Below, in pieces: positions 62,467 to 64,000 of a stretch of 64,000 nucleotides of DNA (positions are counted from its first letter, which is position 1; every line of letters starts with the position of its first letter). A model generated the notes under the pieces. The model was not told the DNA's origin. It searched no databases and worked only from the letters and a program-made list of their open reading frames with translations. The DNA comes from DASRDB01 sp035652815. Its GTDB lineage: Bacteria > Chloroflexota > Ktedonobacteria > Ktedonobacterales > Ktedonobacteraceae. The DNA lies in NCBI GenBank assembly GCA_035652815.1, contig DASRDB010000022.1:1-64000 (forward strand). The letters run 5' to 3'. Made by a program: the position numbers and the translations under genes.

Positions 62467-62808
62467 ATGACCACCATTACAGACGAGTTTATGCGAGAGA
62501 GGTTAGCGAAGACCAGGCAATATTGTCTCGTCATATTGAAGGCCGGGCCAAACAGGAAGCAGGAGGGAGTTGAAAAAATTGTGTGGGAACACGGGCGAAG
62601 AAATTTTGAACTGCGCGCAAATGGGGTGCTGCCAATAGTTTGTCCGGTCAATGACGGAAGCGACGTAGCAGGGATAGGCATTTTTAATGCGACAGTCGAG
62701 GAAGTACAAAAGATTATGGACGATGATCCAGGTGTGAAAGCAGGCGTGTTTGTCTATGAACTCCATGCCTGTCGCGGTTTTCCTGGCTCCAGCTTACCTG
62801 GGGAATAG
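62467..62808 (+). CDS. YCII-related small protein
   Basis: A 113-aa protein with YCII-like features (ferredoxin-like fold): TRQYCLVILKAGPNRKQ at the start, a His (EHGRRNFEL), PVNDGSDVAGIGIFNATVEEVQKIMDDDPGVKAGVFVYELH, the conserved D-P-x-V-x-A-G-x-F motif. YCII relatives are small dimeric enzymes or regulators of unclear function. GAGGAGG precedes the ATG. The last codons fold into the hairpin shared with the convergent NUDIX gene. Confidence 0.75.
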   Translation: MTTITDEFMRERLAKTRQYCLVILKAGPNRKQEGVEKIVWEHGRRNFELRANGVLPIVCPVNDGSDVAGIGIFNATVEEVQKIMDDDPGVKAGVFVYELHACRGFPGSSLPGE

Positions 62809-62817
62809 GTTCCCCAG
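62798..62817. terminator. short bidirectional hairpin
   Basis: CTGGGGAA-TAGG-TTCCCCAG spans the YCII stop and lies 6 bp before the convergent NUDIX stop. No long U-run follows. Confidence 0.5.
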
Positions 62818-62822
62818 CTTAA

Positions 62823-63284
62823 TTATTCCTCGAAATTCCAGAGAGCGGGATAACACTGTCCCATCAGTAGATGCTGCATCGGCAAAAATAGCGGCTCCGG
62901 TAAGGCATCCCAGGAGAACCAGCCCACGTCGGACATTTCATCTGGCGCTTGTATCGTTGGTTCTCCTGAGACATAGATGCCTTCCAGCCAGATAGTGACA
63001 TAATGCTTCGTCTCAGTCTCAAAGAGATCATTCGTCACTGCGCGAAAGGCGATATCCGTAATTGTCACTCCCACCTCCTCTTTCACCTCGCGTATCGCGC
63101 ATGCTTCTAGCGATTCCCCGTACTCCAGGTGTCCGCCCGGAGGTGACCATGTTCCGTTGCCATGCGAGCCGTGGCGTCTGAGGAGCAGCACCTGGTTGCC
63201 CTTTGTCACGATGACTCCTATTCCTACCTGTGGACGCATGGTCAGGGTTCGTTTTGTTCTCTTAAGAGAAGGCTTTTGTTGCAA
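62823..63284 (-). CDS. NUDIX hydrolase
   Basis: A 153-aa protein. The Nudix box is complete: GGHLEYGESLEACAIREVKEEVGV (G-x5-E-x7-R-E-x-x-E-E), after GNGTWSPPGGH. It hydrolyses a nucleoside diphosphate linked to another group; SPPGGHLEYGE fits the MutT/ADP-ribose or dihydroneopterin-triphosphate group. TTG at 63284 is used because GAGGGG lies 5 nt before it; an ATG 15 codons later lacks a site. Substrate not known. Confidence 0.9.
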   Translation of the reverse strand: MQQKPSLKRTKRTLTMRPQVGIGVIVTKGNQVLLLRRHGSHGNGTWSPPGGHLEYGESLEACAIREVKEEVGVTITDIAFRAVTNDLFETETKHYVTIWLEGIYVSGEPTIQAPDEMSDVGWFSWDALPEPLFLPMQHLLMGQCYPALWNFEE

Positions 63285-63327
63285 TGGTTCCCCTCATTTC
63301 TGAAGTACTTGAATAGTGGTTACTTTT

Positions 63328-64000
63328 TTACCTGGCAGTATCTGCCACGACTCTTTCTTCAGAGAACGATTGTATCTGATTTGTCTGTTCTCCATGTTCT
63401 GTAAGGCGTGCTTTCCAATTGATGGGTTGTTTTCTCCAAAGCGTCCAGACAACGAGTACGAGAAGGATGAGCGCAACAAAGGGAATCTCCAGCCAGAGCA
63501 GGCGCGACGCTATGGTGTTCAAGTCGGCTTCTCCACTGAACAGCAAGATGCCGATCAAGAAAGAGCAAGCGTCAAGTGCCGCATGCATGCTGATGCTGAA
63601 CCAGAGCGACCCGGTCAGGAGACGCCCGTAAATCCAGATCGTACTCAACAGCAGGTTGACCACTATAAAGGACGGCGTGACATAGCTCAGGCCGTTTAAC
63701 AGGTGGCCAGACACGAAGAACGCGCCGACACCCACCACCGTGAGCCAGAGCGGCATACATTCACCCAGGTTCTGAAAGACATAGCCCCGATTGGAGACCT
63801 CTTCCCGTATACCCGTCGCCGTATACTGAAGCACATTAAAAATCATTGTGATGACTAGCCCTTCCCAACCCAGTCGAGCAACATGCAGGGTGAACAAGCC
63901 TGAAGCACTGCCAGTCGCTAATGCCAGCAGTGGCACGCTCACCCCAAGCAGTATTCCCAGCAGGATGCTGCGTCCATGCCCGCTCAGTCCGGTCCAGGCC
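63328..64000 (-). CDS. CPBP-family intramembrane metalloprotease (5' end cut by the window)
   Basis: The last 223 residues of a minus-strand gene whose start lies beyond 64000. Six or so helices carry the CPBP/Abi motifs: EEVSNRGYVFQNL (EE-x-x-x-R), FFVSGHLLNGL (second His motif) and SMHAALDACSF (third His motif). These are proposed zinc ligands of the family, which includes CAAX-prenyl proteases and bacteriocin immunity-type proteins. The tail is polar. It lies 43 nt upstream of the NUDIX gene on the same strand. Confidence 0.85.
   Translation of the reverse strand, partial: AWTGLSGHGRSILLGILLGVSVPLLALATGSASGLFTLHVARLGWEGLVITMIFNVLQYTATGIREEVSNRGYVFQNLGECMPLWLTVVGVGAFFVSGHLLNGLSYVTPSFIVVNLLLSTIWIYGRLLTGSLWFSISMHAALDACSFLIGILLFSGEADLNTIASRLLWLEIPFVALILLVLVVWTLWRKQPINWKARLTEHGEQTNQIQSFSEERVVADTAR

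Noticed and set aside
1..64000. rRNA, tRNA and CRISPR genes
   Set aside because: None recognised by eye in any gap; no repeat array with regular spacers.

Overview
The window is about 64 kb of a mid-GC bacterial chromosome. It most likely comes from the Chloroflexota, class Ktedonobacteria. This is inferred from gene content: four PknB-like Ser/Thr kinases (two with zinc ribbon or WD40 pieces or membrane tails), a CHAT-NTPase-TPR protein, an ABC exporter fused to an FHA domain, MurE and MraY away from a classical dcw cluster, a SigR-like sigma factor with a zinc anti-sigma factor, and a cytochrome-oxidase-IV-like/PRC fusion. No 16S rRNA, tRNA, CRISPR array or intact insertion sequence was seen.

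Layout. 1-11.9 kb: an MscS-like membrane protein running off the left edge, a response regulator with a lipid/diacylglycerol kinase, two kinases, a flavin-dependent luciferase-like oxidoreductase, an arginase-fold enzyme, NDH-2, a methyltransferase, two small membrane proteins and obgE. 12-18.5 kb: a giant CHAT/NTPase/TPR protein converging on an ABC-FHA exporter, separated by a perfect 30-bp-arm palindrome. 18.8-26.7 kb, all on the minus strand: queuosine salvage protein, MurE, MraY with a C-terminal extension, two ATP-grasp ligases and an APH-fold kinase-like protein; this looks like cell-wall chemistry next to an unassigned ligation pathway. 27-33.2 kb, plus strand: an amino-acid permease, then an AT-richer three-gene unit behind a good sigma-70 promoter. 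The unit encodes a 68-aa peptide ending in CWWTHC, a ComQ-like isoprenyl synthase and a large membrane histidine kinase. This is a candidate ComX/ComQ/ComP-type prenylated-peptide signalling system outside the Firmicutes. 33-38 kb: a SigR-like sigma factor and a divergent zinc anti-sigma factor, a DUF2085 pseudogene, CcdA, a kinase and a principal-type sigma factor.

38.5-47 kb: a kinase with a membrane tail, then a small gene with an in-frame TGA (Cys-Sec) followed by a bacterial SECIS-like hairpin (candidate selenoprotein), tex, an S9 peptidase, an MFS transporter and a COX-IV-like/PRC protein. 47-54 kb: nitrogen-related genes (Amt ammonium transporter, amide hydrolase, APC permease), endonuclease III and a GYD protein. 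54.7-64 kb: FtsH, a second palindrome of the same family as the one at 16 kb, a large (alpha/alpha)6-barrel glycosidase-like protein, several small membrane or hypothetical proteins, a YCII-like protein, a NUDIX hydrolase and a CPBP protease running off the right edge.

The two observations most worth following are the peptide/prenyltransferase/kinase operon (28.8-33.2 kb) and the Cys-Sec gene (40.25-40.57 kb). All family assignments come from reading motifs by eye; no database search was run.
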